A stretch of DNA of 64,000 nucleotides from Maylandia zebra (taxonomy: Eukaryota; Chordata; Actinopteri; Cichliformes; Cichlidae), in contig NC_135175.1 of NCBI RefSeq assembly GCF_041146795.1, positions 24,343,075 to 24,407,074 of the forward strand. Direction: 5' to 3'. Positions 42,201 through 48,007 of this stretch are shown piece after piece. Both the position numbers and the translations under genes were made by a program. The notes under the pieces were generated by a model. That model did no database searches, was not told the DNA's origin, and was given only the letters and a program-made list of their open reading frames with translations. Every line of letters begins with the position of its first letter. Position 1 is the first letter of the stretch.

Positions 42201-45200
42201 AACGGCACATTTAAATCTTACAAATATAGTTATTTGGCTTATATCGTGATAGATATCGTTATCGCCTGAAATGAAAAAAACACATCGTGATATGAAAAAA
42301 TCTCATATCGCCCAGCTCTACCACTACCCCATGTTTCCTCTGTTATGCCAAGCAATGCGAAGAGAAGAAGAATTAACAGTTATTCAGTAGTTACTCATTA
42401 CTTAACCACTATTTAACCATTAACTACCATTTTTGTGTTCTCTTAAGTAAAGTGAAACCTGATAGTAAGTAATATTAGCTTATAATTATCTAAGCAGAAT
42501 TACAGAATTATTCACTAATATACTCCCCAGCGACTGAGATGGCTGTACTGTGATTACAAAAGTACAAAAGCAAATTTGGCATGTCCTAAAGTTTACTGTA
42601 ACATCACAAATACATAATGCTTATTTGTGATATCAAAGCTAACGCCTAGCTTATACTTGGACAGCTTCCTGGTGCATTCTAATGTAAATTCTTCAAAGAT
42701 GTCAACGTGGTCACAAAAAGTGGGCAGGCATATAGACGTCCGCATAGACCCTTGCACTCACCATTTGACGATGAAATTTGCATCACTCTGACCAGAGTGG
42801 ACCTGAGTGGGCCCTAGCAGACTAACAGAAAGTATAATCCAGGCTCAAGAAACATTTTTCTGGGCTTTTGCAAAAGATATGTGCCATTATAATGCCACAC
42901 AGGCATTTCCTTGACCCATGATACACTCTATGACCCTGTTATGGACTATGATATGTGCCTTAAATGTGAGAAGTGAGTCTGTAATGTCAAGAAGAAGACT
43001 GATTTACAAAAAAAATAAGTATGCAGGTTTTTGCAAGCGCATACAAACAACCAAACAGACCAAACCTAAGGCCCGTTTCTGTGATGTAAAATTCTAAGCA
43101 GTTCTCCATGTTTGCTTTAAAACTTTAAAGAACAGCACGGCTGCCTTGTGTGATCTCAAAACAGTGAGAACTGACCCTTTTATTCAGAGTGATGCGCTCA
43201 GCCGACTCGCGCATGGTCTCCTTCCTGGAGATGAGCTCAGACCTCTCCATCTCCAGGCCACTGGTGAACAAATCCCTGCGGGCCATGTATGCAGCAGTGT
43301 CTCTCACTCTTGCTTCCTCTGTATCTGAAAGTCCTGTAGCAAACTCTTGACTAGGAGGCAGCAAAGCAGAGCCAGGGATGGACGTGAAAGCAAGGCATGT
43401 TGTTAAAACTTTAGGCTGTTGAAAAGCAATCTTGGATTTCCAGTTCTACATAGAGGGATAGTTATTACCTGCCCCTGAAGATAGGCACTACATAGCCGAT
43501 GATTTGGTTGTCTTTATCCACAGCCAAGTAAGTTGGCTTGGCTCTCTTGGGTGAGGGGCTTAGTCTGCTCTCCTCCAGGCCAGAGTGCGAAGACACGTTA
43601 AGTCTGAGACATACAGAGTACCATCAGCCTGGCACACAGCCAGACAGTGCAACCAACAACAGAAAAATGTGGGGACAAAGCCAAGGTCAGGGGTGGATGA
43701 GATGTGGAGAAAAATTCAGTTGGAAAGTAGTGGAGATGGTTTAGTTGTAATTATTTTTTACAGCTTTGCACACCTCAGTTATTAAGTTTTCAACATCTAT
43801 AACAACCATATGATGTGAAAGACAATACTGACACCGCTAACGACCACTAAAAGCAGCCAGTATTCGGTCATTAACAGATGAGTGTCCTTCATCTATGATG
43901 GTATCTCAGTGCATACCAAAATGTGAAACCCAGCTGTCCTACTGACTTCCATACTACATTTCATGTTTCTCTAAGAAAGATTTAGGGCAAAGTGAGAAAT
44001 CCATCTTTAGTTTACGTAGAGCTTACAATCAATCAGTGGCCCAGTGGCCTAATGGATAAGGCATCAGCCTCCGGAGCTGGGGATTGTGGGTTCAAGTCCC
44101 ACCTGGGTCGTAATCTTGTTCTGTAATGTTTATGCTAGAATCATTTATTACTGACAAACTGCTTTCAGGAAATGACTGTGGCTCATAGGGTGAAATATCC
44201 TGATGTAGGTAAGGAAATCTGTCCAGTGTCAACACTATAGCTTTGAATAGTTTTTGAGGATTCACAGAATGGCATAGCAAGTAGGACAGCTGCCCTCATT
44301 TTTCCTATGTCTATCTGAGTCAGTGTCCCTTTACCTCTGACCATTTCCAAGATTTTAATTGGAAAATCTCATAGAATTTGCGAGGGTGTGATATGAAGAT
44401 TATCCCATATTACAAGAAACTCCTATAACCACATAAATGCAATCCTATCTTTGCCATAAAAGCAATGCTCCCTGCCTCCCCTCAGCACTGATCTGGGGTC
44501 TGGTGAGCTGCCTGAAGGGAAAGATGAGATAGTAAAATCTAAGCCCTCTGATGTGTTCACACTCTCCAGGCCAGAGTATTTAAGGATTTGCCAGATACCC
44601 TAATAGATAGGCTCACTATGGGAGCTTTGGTATTCCCTGGATAGAAAAGCTCAATATACTCCAAACTTTACATGTCAGGAAATGTGAACTGATGACAAAT
44701 CAGCAGCTCATGAACAGCTATCCTTATGCCTCTTAAAAATAAAGAGAAGCTGCCAAGTTTCCCACACTCACTAATTAAAAAGATTCACGGCACAGTGGAT
44801 GAGTTTTCAAACGAACAAGACTGATAAACTATCTCTTCTTATTTTCATCCTAGTATGATACACAGGTCAAGATGCTATTTCAGTCAATTTATATAGCATA
44901 TAGCTCTAATATAACATAACGTTGCATCCTTTCTAACGAATGCCATTCCTCTAAAGGTGACAGAAATTCCTGTAGTCCTTTTAGACACATTACTGTGTTA
45001 AAGGTAAGACTTGGTCAACATACATGAAAACACAAAGGACATCTGTCAGGCTACATGCACAGGGCTTCATGCAGGACTCAAAGCTGTTTTCAATCCTCAG
45101 GTGTGTTTGAGGGGCGATCAAGGTGAAAGAAAACTCATGGGGGAGTAAGATGGTTACTTGGTGTCAAGGAAAGACGATCCCAGAGTTGTGTCAGGGAGGT

Positions 45201-45483
45201 GATCTCACAAGGGTGATGGAGGTGAACTTGATCAGCTGGGGTGGGGTAGGTGTTAGGGAGGTAGTAGGACTTTCCTGTCATAAAGAAAAAGGATTGATGA
45301 AGTTGATCCACCTCCCTTTCCTTCTCCTTACCCCCTGCTCCTGGTGGCGGCAGAGGCGCTGCCGCTAGCACTGTATCTGCTGCTGGCCTGGTACTGACTC
45401 ACTTTAGACTGAGTCTCCTTGCTACGGTAGCCGCGGTCATAGTGGAGATGGTGCTTCTGGTAGAACGGTATAGATCCAGACAT
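6795..45483 (-). CDS. myom1: Myomesin-1, complete 37-exon coding region
   Basis: Myomesin is the main M-band cross-linker of muscle: it binds myosin tails and titin and dimerises through its last Ig domain. Coding exons in transcript order: 45332-45483, 43469-43603, 43176-43350, 39937-40094, 39697-39789, 38093-38181, 37810-37851, 35923-36084, 35632-35793, 31096-31237, 30669-30868, 30408-30461, 29956-30080, 29648-29831, 29256-29430, 29057-29178, 25300-25770, 24010-24206, 23794-23920, 23091-23275, 22881-22995, 22644-22800, 22453-22559, 22310-22354, 22078-22214, 21844-21988, 12087-12146, 11746-11813, 11538-11651, 10690-10777, 10562-10600, 10377-10482, 10024-10187, 9752-9788, 9583-9605, 7166-7221, 6795-7055. 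They sum to 4872 nt, 1623 residues plus stop, with every phase matching and GT-AG boundaries throughout; human MYOM1 with its EH segment is 1685. Order: unique N-terminus, 2 Ig, 5 Fn3 with EH between Fn3-3 and Fn3-4, 5 Ig. The Ser/Lys/Gln-rich N-terminal repeat of human MYOM1 is missing and the C-terminal tail is shorter. Confidence 0.96.
7823..7853. repeat. (TG)n microsatellite
   Basis: About 15 uninterrupted TG units in a myom1 intron. Simple repeat, likely length-variable. Confidence 0.95.
7950..8110 (+). repeat. Interspersed repeat with TATAGCGCTTTACTAGTCC core
   Basis: A block beginning in GGTTAATGGCCTGTATTTG and continuing through GCGCTTTACTAGTCCCTAAG. A truncated second copy of the same sequence lies at 27873-27928 (GTAAATGGCCTGTATTTATA...AGGACCC). 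Two copies in one window show it is a dispersed element; class not determined. The flanks (7856-7949 and 8110-8440) look like the two halves of an older repeat that it split. Confidence 0.6.
8450..9235 (+). mobile_element. Tc1-like transposon relic
   Basis: Decayed Tc1/mariner sequence in the plus direction inside a myom1 intron. The stretch near 8760-8960 retains the [16 protein letters not shown] and [12 protein letters not shown]-like blocks of fish Tc1 transposases (the usual QQDND reads as a variant), but stops and frameshifts break it. The distal part near 9080-9235 matches the 3' end typical of the family, with an internal loss. Inactive. Confidence 0.65.
12313..12545 (+). mobile_element. 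Tc1-like transposon relic, first part
   Basis: The 5' part of the common fish Tc1-like element (CAGCAACTCAATGCATTTAGG, then GTGACTTTGAATGTG and AACCATCTCTAGG). It stops near 12545 and the same element resumes at about 21180. It was split first by a SINE and then by the LTR element. Confidence 0.7.
12570..12782 (+). mobile_element. tRNA-derived SINE, 5' part, split by the LTR element
   Basis: The sequence GTAGAGCAGGTCATCTGCTAATCAGAAG followed by GTTTGATCCC resembles the tRNA-related head (B-box GTTCGAATCC type) of a common teleost SINE. It runs to the target duplication at 12778-12782. Its 3' end (GAAAAGCACTATATAAGTCC) lies at 21140-21181 on the far side of the LTR element. Confidence 0.6.
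12783..13444 (+). repeat. 5' long terminal repeat (662 bp)
   Basis: TG...CA ends with inverted TGTTAG/CTAACA. It contains a 72-nt (AC)n run at 13122-13193 and CAATAAAAGG at 13261-13270, which could be a TATA-like box or the AATAAA polyadenylation signal. It matches the 3' LTR except for about two CA units. Confidence 0.95.
13450..13466 (+). promoter_or_regulatory. Primer binding site, tRNA-Tyr type
   Basis: TGGTCCTTCGATGCCGG starts five bases after the LTR. Its first 11 bases complement the 3' end of vertebrate tRNA-Tyr (CCGGCTCGAAGGA-CCA); one extra T follows, then the match resumes. It would prime minus-strand DNA synthesis. The tRNA sequence is from memory. Confidence 0.75.
13612..13622 (+). 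promoter_or_regulatory. Possible retroelement splice donor
   Basis: GCCAA|GTAAGT lies about 170 nt after the LTR, the usual place for a retroviral leader splice donor. Splicing from here could bring the distant ORF at 15836 close to the 5' end. Inference from sequence only. Confidence 0.4.
14208..14399 (+). pseudogene. Short ORF in the LTR-element leader, possible gag remnant
   Basis: A 63-codon frame begins [20 protein letters not shown]. It sits about 760 nt after the primer binding site, where a gag start would be expected, and the first part looks like a coding N-terminus, but no capsid or zinc knuckle follows. It may be the stub left when the gag-pol region was replaced. I cannot confirm homology. 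Confidence 0.3.
15216..15241. repeat. (AG)n microsatellite
   Basis: About 13 AG units inside the LTR element. Confidence 0.9.
15600..15828 (+). other. Sequence upstream of the chimeric ORF, LINE 5'-UTR-like
   Basis: The stretch starting GCGAGCAAGATGGCAGCGTG and running through TTTGACGTCTTTCTGG and CTCAAAAAGGACTGAG resembles the 5' untranslated region of fish L1-like LINEs. If so, the insert is a mosaic of three sources (LINE leader, DnaJ, H1). Resemblance is from memory and only moderate. Confidence 0.4.
15829..16312 (+). CDS. Chimeric ORF: DnaJ (DNAJA3-like) zinc-finger segment fused to linker histone H1
   Basis: The open frame from the ATG at 15836 gives 158 residues. Residues 1-20 (with GPF upstream) read [20 protein letters not shown], the CxxCxGxG zinc-binding repeat of DnaJ proteins, closest to mitochondrial DNAJA3/Tid1 (GPFVMRSTCRRCGG). 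From base 15896 the frame switches to histone H1: AEVQAKKKK, then the winged-helix globular domain ([58 protein letters not shown]) and a Lys/Ala/Pro tail. The H1 tail is cut after [10 protein letters not shown], and 16 unrelated residues ([16 protein letters not shown]) lead to the stop. The H1 domain appears intact, so a DNA-binding product is possible; only one of the four DnaJ zinc repeats is present. No introns. It lies inside the LTR element, not in a histone cluster. Expression is unknown. Confidence 0.82.
16320..20467 (+). other. LTR-element interior with no recognised gene
   Basis: About 4 kb between the chimeric ORF and the polypurine tract. All frames are short and broken. There is a poly-A run at 16825-16851. 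A possible donor (CTAG|GTGAGA) follows the ORF at 16344. I see no retroviral enzyme motif. The stretch 19260-20230 has somewhat higher GC and could be captured transcript sequence, but I cannot name it. Confidence 0.5.
20468..20481 (+). promoter_or_regulatory. Polypurine tract
   Basis: AAAAAGGGGGGAAA directly precedes the TG start of the 3' LTR. It would prime plus-strand DNA synthesis. Confidence 0.9.
20482..21139 (+). repeat. 3' long terminal repeat (658 bp)
   Basis: Same sequence as the 5' LTR by eye; its (CA)n run at 20820-20888 is about two units shorter. CAATAAAAGG lies at 20956-20965. Followed at once by the CTCAA target duplication. Confidence 0.95.
21140..21445 (+). mobile_element. 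Far sides of the split SINE and Tc1-like relic
   Basis: 21140-21181 is the SINE 3' end (AGAAAAGCACTATATAAGTC). From about 21180 the Tc1 relic resumes (AGAGCATCTCAGAACACACAACG, then GAAGCAGATGGGCTACAG, AGAAGATTGGAAAAACACTG and GGTCAGAATTTGG). Together with 12313-12782 this shows the insertion order Tc1, then SINE, then LTR element. Confidence 0.68.
21844..22800 (-). CDS. myom1: myom1 exons 22-26: Ig domains My9-My10 (about residues 1089-1286)
   Basis: Exons 22-23 encode the My9 Ig ([41 protein letters not shown]). Exon 24 (45 nt) encodes the linker [15 protein letters not shown]. Exons 25-26 encode My10 ([45 protein letters not shown]). In myomesin, helical linkers join the C-terminal Ig domains and act as elastic elements. 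The 9.7-kb intron that follows exon 26 carries the nested LTR element. Confidence 0.93.
22881..24206 (-). CDS. myom1: myom1 exons 18-21: Fn3 domains My7-My8 (about residues 881-1089)
   Basis: Exons 18-19 encode [37 protein letters not shown] and [14 protein letters not shown]. Exons 20-21 encode [20 protein letters not shown] and [16 protein letters not shown]. Both show Fn3 landmarks, and the [10 protein letters not shown] linker is shared with human MYOM1. The exon 18/19 join is phase 0 (AGG|GTG). Confidence 0.92.
23411..23530. repeat. Short (AATAG)n repeat and fish interspersed tail
   Basis: AATAGAATAGAATAGAATAG followed by AACTTTATCG and TACATGTACAACAAAATTG, a common fish repeat end. It lies in the myom1 intron between exons 19 and 20. 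Confidence 0.5.
25300..25770 (-). CDS. myom1: myom1 exon 17: EH-type disordered insert, frame-neutral cassette exon
   Basis: A 471-nt exon (157 codons, phase 1 in and 1 out) lies exactly where human MYOM1 has its alternatively spliced EH segment, between Fn3-3 and Fn3-4. The acceptor reads CCCGTAG and the donor GTGAGC. The joined reading is [11 protein letters not shown], very like human AAIGGGVSPDV. The rest is rich in Glu, Lys, Asp, Ser, Ala and Pro with no fold, as expected for an elastic unstructured spring. In family terms, EH-myomesin marks embryonic heart and slow fibres. Exon 16 (phase 1) can splice straight to exon 18 without changing frame. The insert is longer than the roughly 96 residues in human. 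Confidence 0.88.
26310..27515 (-). mobile_element. Tc1/mariner-like transposon relic with a nested repeat
   Basis: Antisense Tc1-like transposase pieces. Minus-strand 26878-27081 encodes [36 protein letters not shown] and a decayed catalytic block. The rest is noncoding decay and end sequence (AACACATCTCAAAAAATTGG at 26716). It is split by the LINE-tail repeat at 26400-26640. In the myom1 intron between exons 16 and 17. Confidence 0.65.
26400..26640 (+). repeat. LINE 3'-tail repeat, second copy
   Basis: Same sequence as the nested element at 727-1479 in the opposite orientation: GGAGGTTTCTTCCTGTTAAA, GGGAGTTTTTCCTTCC, GGCGCTATAAAAATAAAACT, ending in repeated GAATAGAATTGAA. Confidence 0.75.
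27873..27928 (+). repeat. Truncated copy of the TATAGCGCTTTACTAGTCC repeat
   Basis: Short copy of the repeat at 7950-8110; ends after AGGACCC. Confidence 0.6.
28340..28700. other. GC-rich intronic block of unknown function
   Basis: Raised GC content (GGGGGGGTTCGAATGG, GATGCGGGGAGGTGGTGG, CCAGCCCCGCCTCAGG) in an AT-rich intron between exons 16 and 17. A minus-strand 66-codon frame (28352-28552) has no family features and lacks clear splice sites. It could be an old repeat or regulatory DNA. Confidence 0.3.
29057..31237 (-). CDS. myom1: myom1 exons 10-16: Fn3 domains My4-My6 (about residues 390-724)
   Basis: Three fibronectin type III domains, each over two exons. Exons 10-11 give [20 protein letters not shown] and [14 protein letters not shown]. 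Exon 12 (54 nt) is a linker reading [13 protein letters not shown]. Exons 13-14 give [12 protein letters not shown] and [18 protein letters not shown]. Exons 15-16 give [14 protein letters not shown] and [13 protein letters not shown]. All carry the Fn3 Trp and the FRVRAxNxxG block. Fn3 domains of this region contribute to titin binding in myomesin. Exon 16 ends in phase 1, right before the EH cassette. Confidence 0.93.
31748..31835. mobile_element. hAT-type transposon end (AGGGGTGCAACGATAC)
   Basis: AGGGGTGCAACGATACACAA and repeated GGTTCG/GATAC motifs match the terminal sequence of a widespread fish hAT element. No partner end was found, so this is a fragment in the intron between exons 9 and 10. 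Confidence 0.5.
31950..32760 (-). pseudogene. hAT-family transposase fragment with TTF-type zinc finger (ZNF862-like)
   Basis: Minus-strand frames 32406-32756 and 32227-32508 read [20 protein letters not shown] and [11 protein letters not shown] (TTF-type zinc finger start), then [36 protein letters not shown] and [12 protein letters not shown]. These blocks are typical of hAT transposases related to vertebrate ZNF862. The two frames differ by a shift and the catalytic part is absent, so the copy is dead. Confidence 0.6.
33185..33760 (+). pseudogene. hAT-like element 5' part with BED zinc-finger remnant
   Basis: It starts near TAGGGATGGGTACCGG, a usual end of another fish hAT family. A frame near 33393-33530 reads [21 protein letters not shown] and a broken [14 protein letters not shown], a BED-type zinc finger of hAT transposases. 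A Ser-rich stretch follows to about 33750, then the sequence changes. Truncated. Confidence 0.55.
33964..34663. mobile_element. piggyBac-like MITE flanked by TTAA
   Basis: The left end CCTTCCTGCC and right end GGCAGGAGGG are inverted repeats, each bordered by TTAA (33960-33963 and 34664-34667). TTAA target duplication is the hallmark of piggyBac. The 700-bp interior has no transposase. It also holds an outward imperfect repeat around GGTGATGGGTGTG / CACACCCATCACC. Confidence 0.65.
35632..40094 (-). CDS. myom1: myom1 exons 4-9: Ig domains My2-My3 (about residues 155-390)
   Basis: Exons 4-6 encode the first Ig domain ([34 protein letters not shown], then [11 protein letters not shown] with the D-x-x-x-Y F-strand signature). 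Exon 7 is a 42-nt linker ([13 protein letters not shown]). Exons 8-9 encode the second Ig domain ([18 protein letters not shown], then [13 protein letters not shown]). In the family this region follows the myosin-binding head. All junction phases agree. Confidence 0.93.
36143..36200. repeat. (AC)n microsatellite
   Basis: About 29 AC units in the myom1 intron before exon 8, about 60 nt from its acceptor. Confidence 0.95.
37040..37285 (+). repeat. LINE 3'-tail repeat, third copy
   Basis: Same family as 26400-26640, more diverged: GGAGGTTTCTTCCTGTTGAA, GGGAGTTTTTCCTTCTC, ATTTGGCACTATATAAATAAAACTGAATT. In the intron between exons 7 and 8. Confidence 0.7.
38200..39690. other. myom1 intron with nothing recognised
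   Basis: Low-GC sequence between exons 5 and 6. I see no ORF, RNA gene or named repeat. Confidence 0.3.
40933..42320. mobile_element. Complete non-autonomous hAT element, 1388 bp
   Basis: Perfect 14-bp terminal inverted repeats TAGAGCTGGGCGAT / ATCGCCCAGCTCTA with an 8-bp target duplication CCACTACC (40925-40932 and 42321-42328), as expected for hAT. Near 41300-41400 it keeps a BED zinc-finger piece ([12 protein letters not shown]-like, then [11 protein letters not shown]) with a frameshift, but no catalytic domain. A different element end (CGGAAAATCTCCGTTTTC, GTACGTGTGGACGTAGCC) is nested near 41420-41775. In the intron between exons 3 and 4. Confidence 0.85.
43176..45483 (-). CDS. myom1: myom1 exons 1-3: unique N-terminal head (residues 1-154)
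   Basis: The start is the ATG at 45481-45483. It opens [20 protein letters not shown], which parallels the MSLPFYQRCHQHYD start of human MYOM1. Exon 2 (43469-43603) ends in VVPIFRG and exon 3 (43176-43350) has [20 protein letters not shown], both like the human pre-Ig region. This part is Ser/Arg-rich and probably disordered; in the family it is the myosin-binding end. The 1.7-kb intron between exons 1 and 2 contains the tRNA-Arg gene on the opposite strand. Confidence 0.93.
44038..44110 (+). tRNA. tRNA-Arg (anticodon CCG)
   Basis: A 73-nt cloverleaf. The acceptor stem GGCCCAG pairs with CTGGGTC, followed by discriminator G. The D arm is GCC...GGC, the anticodon loop CT-CCG-GA sits at 44069-44075 with the anticodon at 44071-44073, and the T arm is GTGGG-TTCAAGT-CCCAC. 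The internal A-box and B-box (GGTTCAAGTCC) are intact. It matches vertebrate tRNA-Arg-CCG closely. No long T run follows within 40 nt, so RNA polymerase III termination may be weak or further on. It lies in a myom1 intron (exons 1-2) on the opposite strand. Confidence 0.95.
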
Positions 45484-46070
45484 GCTGCAGGCCACTCCTC
45501 ACACGAGCCCTGAGTTTCCGAGTTTCTTCCTGTCTATCTGCTTGTCTGTCAGGTTAGTTAGTGGTCAAGAGCATGTGGATTCACTGTCAATACAGGGTAG
45601 GTTCACAGCAAGCTTTTTGACTCTTTTTGCTGAACATAAATAGTTAATCTAATTGTCATAGTGGAAAAAATTAGACTGTACTAAGTGTACTAAAGGTATG
45701 ATGGCCAAAAACTACAAATAGTTTCTTGATCAACAAAGACAGTTTAAGGGAACCATCATAAAACCTTTCAAATCAAACCTGCAACATCAGCTACAAAGAC
45801 ATGATATACAGTTTCAGGCAATCAGGCACTTTCTCGGCATGCTTACACAGACATATGCAACAACTACAACCTTGCATATCACATCTTACCCCCAAAGTAG
45901 TCACTTACTCTGGACAAACTCTCTCAATTCTAAGCTTTAAATGAAAAGATGGTCCAACTCCACACACTCTTAAGTTTGATATCCCAAGCAAACCCGCAGG
46001 TAGGCACACACACGGCTGCGGTCTACACAACAAAAATAATATTGGCCTTAGTCAGAGTCCAAGCAGCAGT
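45484..46070 (-). other. myom1: Putative myom1 5' leader region
   Basis: The first coding exon starts at 45483 with only untranslated sequence upstream. A minus-strand donor-like GGGG|GTAAGAT lies at about 45892, so a noncoding first exon from near 46050 to 45893 is possible. I could not find the matching acceptor with confidence; the leader could also be continuous. Confidence 0.3.
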
Positions 46071-46075
46071 CACAG

Positions 46076-46085
46076 CCTTTTATGG
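46076..46085 (-). promoter_or_regulatory. myom1: CArG (SRF) box / TATA-like element upstream of myom1
   Basis: CCATAAAAGG on the minus strand fits CC(A/T)6GG exactly, and its ATAAAA core can also serve as a TATA-like box. A near-MEF2 sequence (CTATATTTAT) lies about 25 nt upstream, at 46100-46112. SRF and MEF2 control many sarcomere genes. It is about 600 nt before the myom1 ATG. Function inferred. Confidence 0.45.
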
Positions 46086-46112
46086 TGAGAGTGGAGATAA
46101 ATATAGCTAGGA

Positions 46113-47990
46113 GCAGAGCTGGGGGGTAAGTCAACTCCCATAGTGCAAAACACTTATGGGTGCAGGTCTCTGCCAGTGGGCTTGATATGCAGGTAAATAC
46201 AAGGCTAGTGTTTGAAGTTTAAATTGCCAATTAATGTCAAGGTTAAATTGTTAATATCACTTTTAGTGTTGCATTAAATCTATATAATATTAATTTTTTT
46301 ACATGTTTTGTATTTATGAATGCTGCTTATTTATATTTGTCATTTTTAAATATTTACTACCACTTTTTTTTAAATTGAAATTGTGCCACACCACCAAAGC
46401 ACCTCATCAACCAGCTTTTCCTCGAGACCAAGCTTCCCCAGAGGTTCCCAAGGTTTTTCAGTATACTTTAGTCAGTGTCTGATATCTTCTAATTTTGTTT
46501 TAAGTCTGTTAAGACTGTGATGGCTCAAAGCCCAAAGTGTGGCATTGCTGGTTAGCCTCCAGCAGCTTTTTATCTTGGCTTTTGACTGTAGCGGTCTCAG
46601 CTGTGACCGTTGCTAACTTTAGCAATGCTATTGTTATGCTCATTGCATACAACAAATGCCAGTTAATGTCTCTTTGTCACTCTCTCTTTCAGTGTCACTG
46701 TCATTTGGAGAAGTGCATGAGTGTCTCCTCTTGGTCACTCTGCTCATAAACAGCTACTAAGAAGGTCAAATAAATAAAACTCAGAATCCAGTGGCTAATA
46801 GAGCACATAAACATAAACTAACATGTTTCTATTTACATGCAAATATAGTGAGCTTTACGTCATTTGCCTGGTGGAGATAATTTGAGCTCTATCTGTGTTT
46901 GGACTTTGTTCTGGAATTTGACTTCAGGTCAAACATCTGACAATTTCCATGGCAAAAATATCATGTCAGTGGGCACTTCAGGGGCTTTTGTTCTGACCAT
47001 TCTTTCCTTTTTGGCTCTCACTCATCAGTGTTCAACATAATACGGTCAGCAATCAGCATGACAGCATACCTTAAACATTATGGCAGCAACATGAAGTGTG
47101 AGCCCATTAAAAGAGATAAGCCCACCTCTGTACACTGAGGGAGCTAGTACAAGACATTAAGCAGGGTCACAGTACTTCATTCTGTCTAATGAAAATAGCT
47201 TACCCACTAAACAAGCCTCCAAGGTGATAGATTTGAACTGGTTGCATTAACTGAAAAACAAGGGAGTTGCAGAAATCATCAGATAAACAGCAAGTTTGTC
47301 TGCGACTGGTTTCACGTGTGAACATCCAGCTCCAAATCAAATCAAACACAACTTTTCATTATGCATTAAATCAAAGTTCAAACTCCATCCAAACTCCGGA
47401 GGCCCTGGCGGACTGACCCCCGGGTGCCAAGACTGGCAATAGGGACAAAGTTCAAACTAATTAACATATTGTTTCAATTTGCCTAGTCTTAATCAGTTTA
47501 TTATAACTTGTGTGTACAAGTGTGTATTTCATAAGTGTGTGCTGTTTAGGGAATCTGCAGATTTTCTCTTTTCAGTCAAACTTGTCTTGTTTACTTTGTA
47601 TCGAGGCCTCAGTTTCAATAGAAAACCTCTCAACAAGATAAAGAAAATTACATTTCTTTTTTCATTTTAATGAACTGAGTGCTAATAACAAGTTAGATGG
47701 TTTCTCTCCTTTTTAGTCTAGATGATGTGATGTCTATGTTTTTCAAAAAAGAACTCAAATTTTGATGTGTCTCAGCACAGAACTGTTTGAAACTTTCACA
47801 TAATTTGGCTTCTTTGCACGATAAAGTTTGATTCTGCATTTTAGGATGGCACGATCTACTGTGTGCACAGACACAGTTTTCTGGGCCAATGTTCAACACA
47901 GGTCTAACTGAGCTGATGATACAACCATTCACACCTGCAGTCAATTTAGAAGCTCCCGTGAACTCAACATACATGTCTTTGTACAGTTGG
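46113..47990. other. Gene-free stretch upstream of myom1
   Basis: No ORF with family features and no RNA gene seen. It should contain distal myom1 promoter DNA. The frame at 47889-48007 joins by chance to the LINE that follows. Confidence 0.35.
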
Positions 47991-48007
47991 AAGAAGTGTG
48001 AGTACCT

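Noticed and set aside
47889-48007. N-terminal part of the ORF that runs into the LINE
   Set aside because: The target duplication shows bases up to 48007 are host flank; the joined reading frame is accidental.
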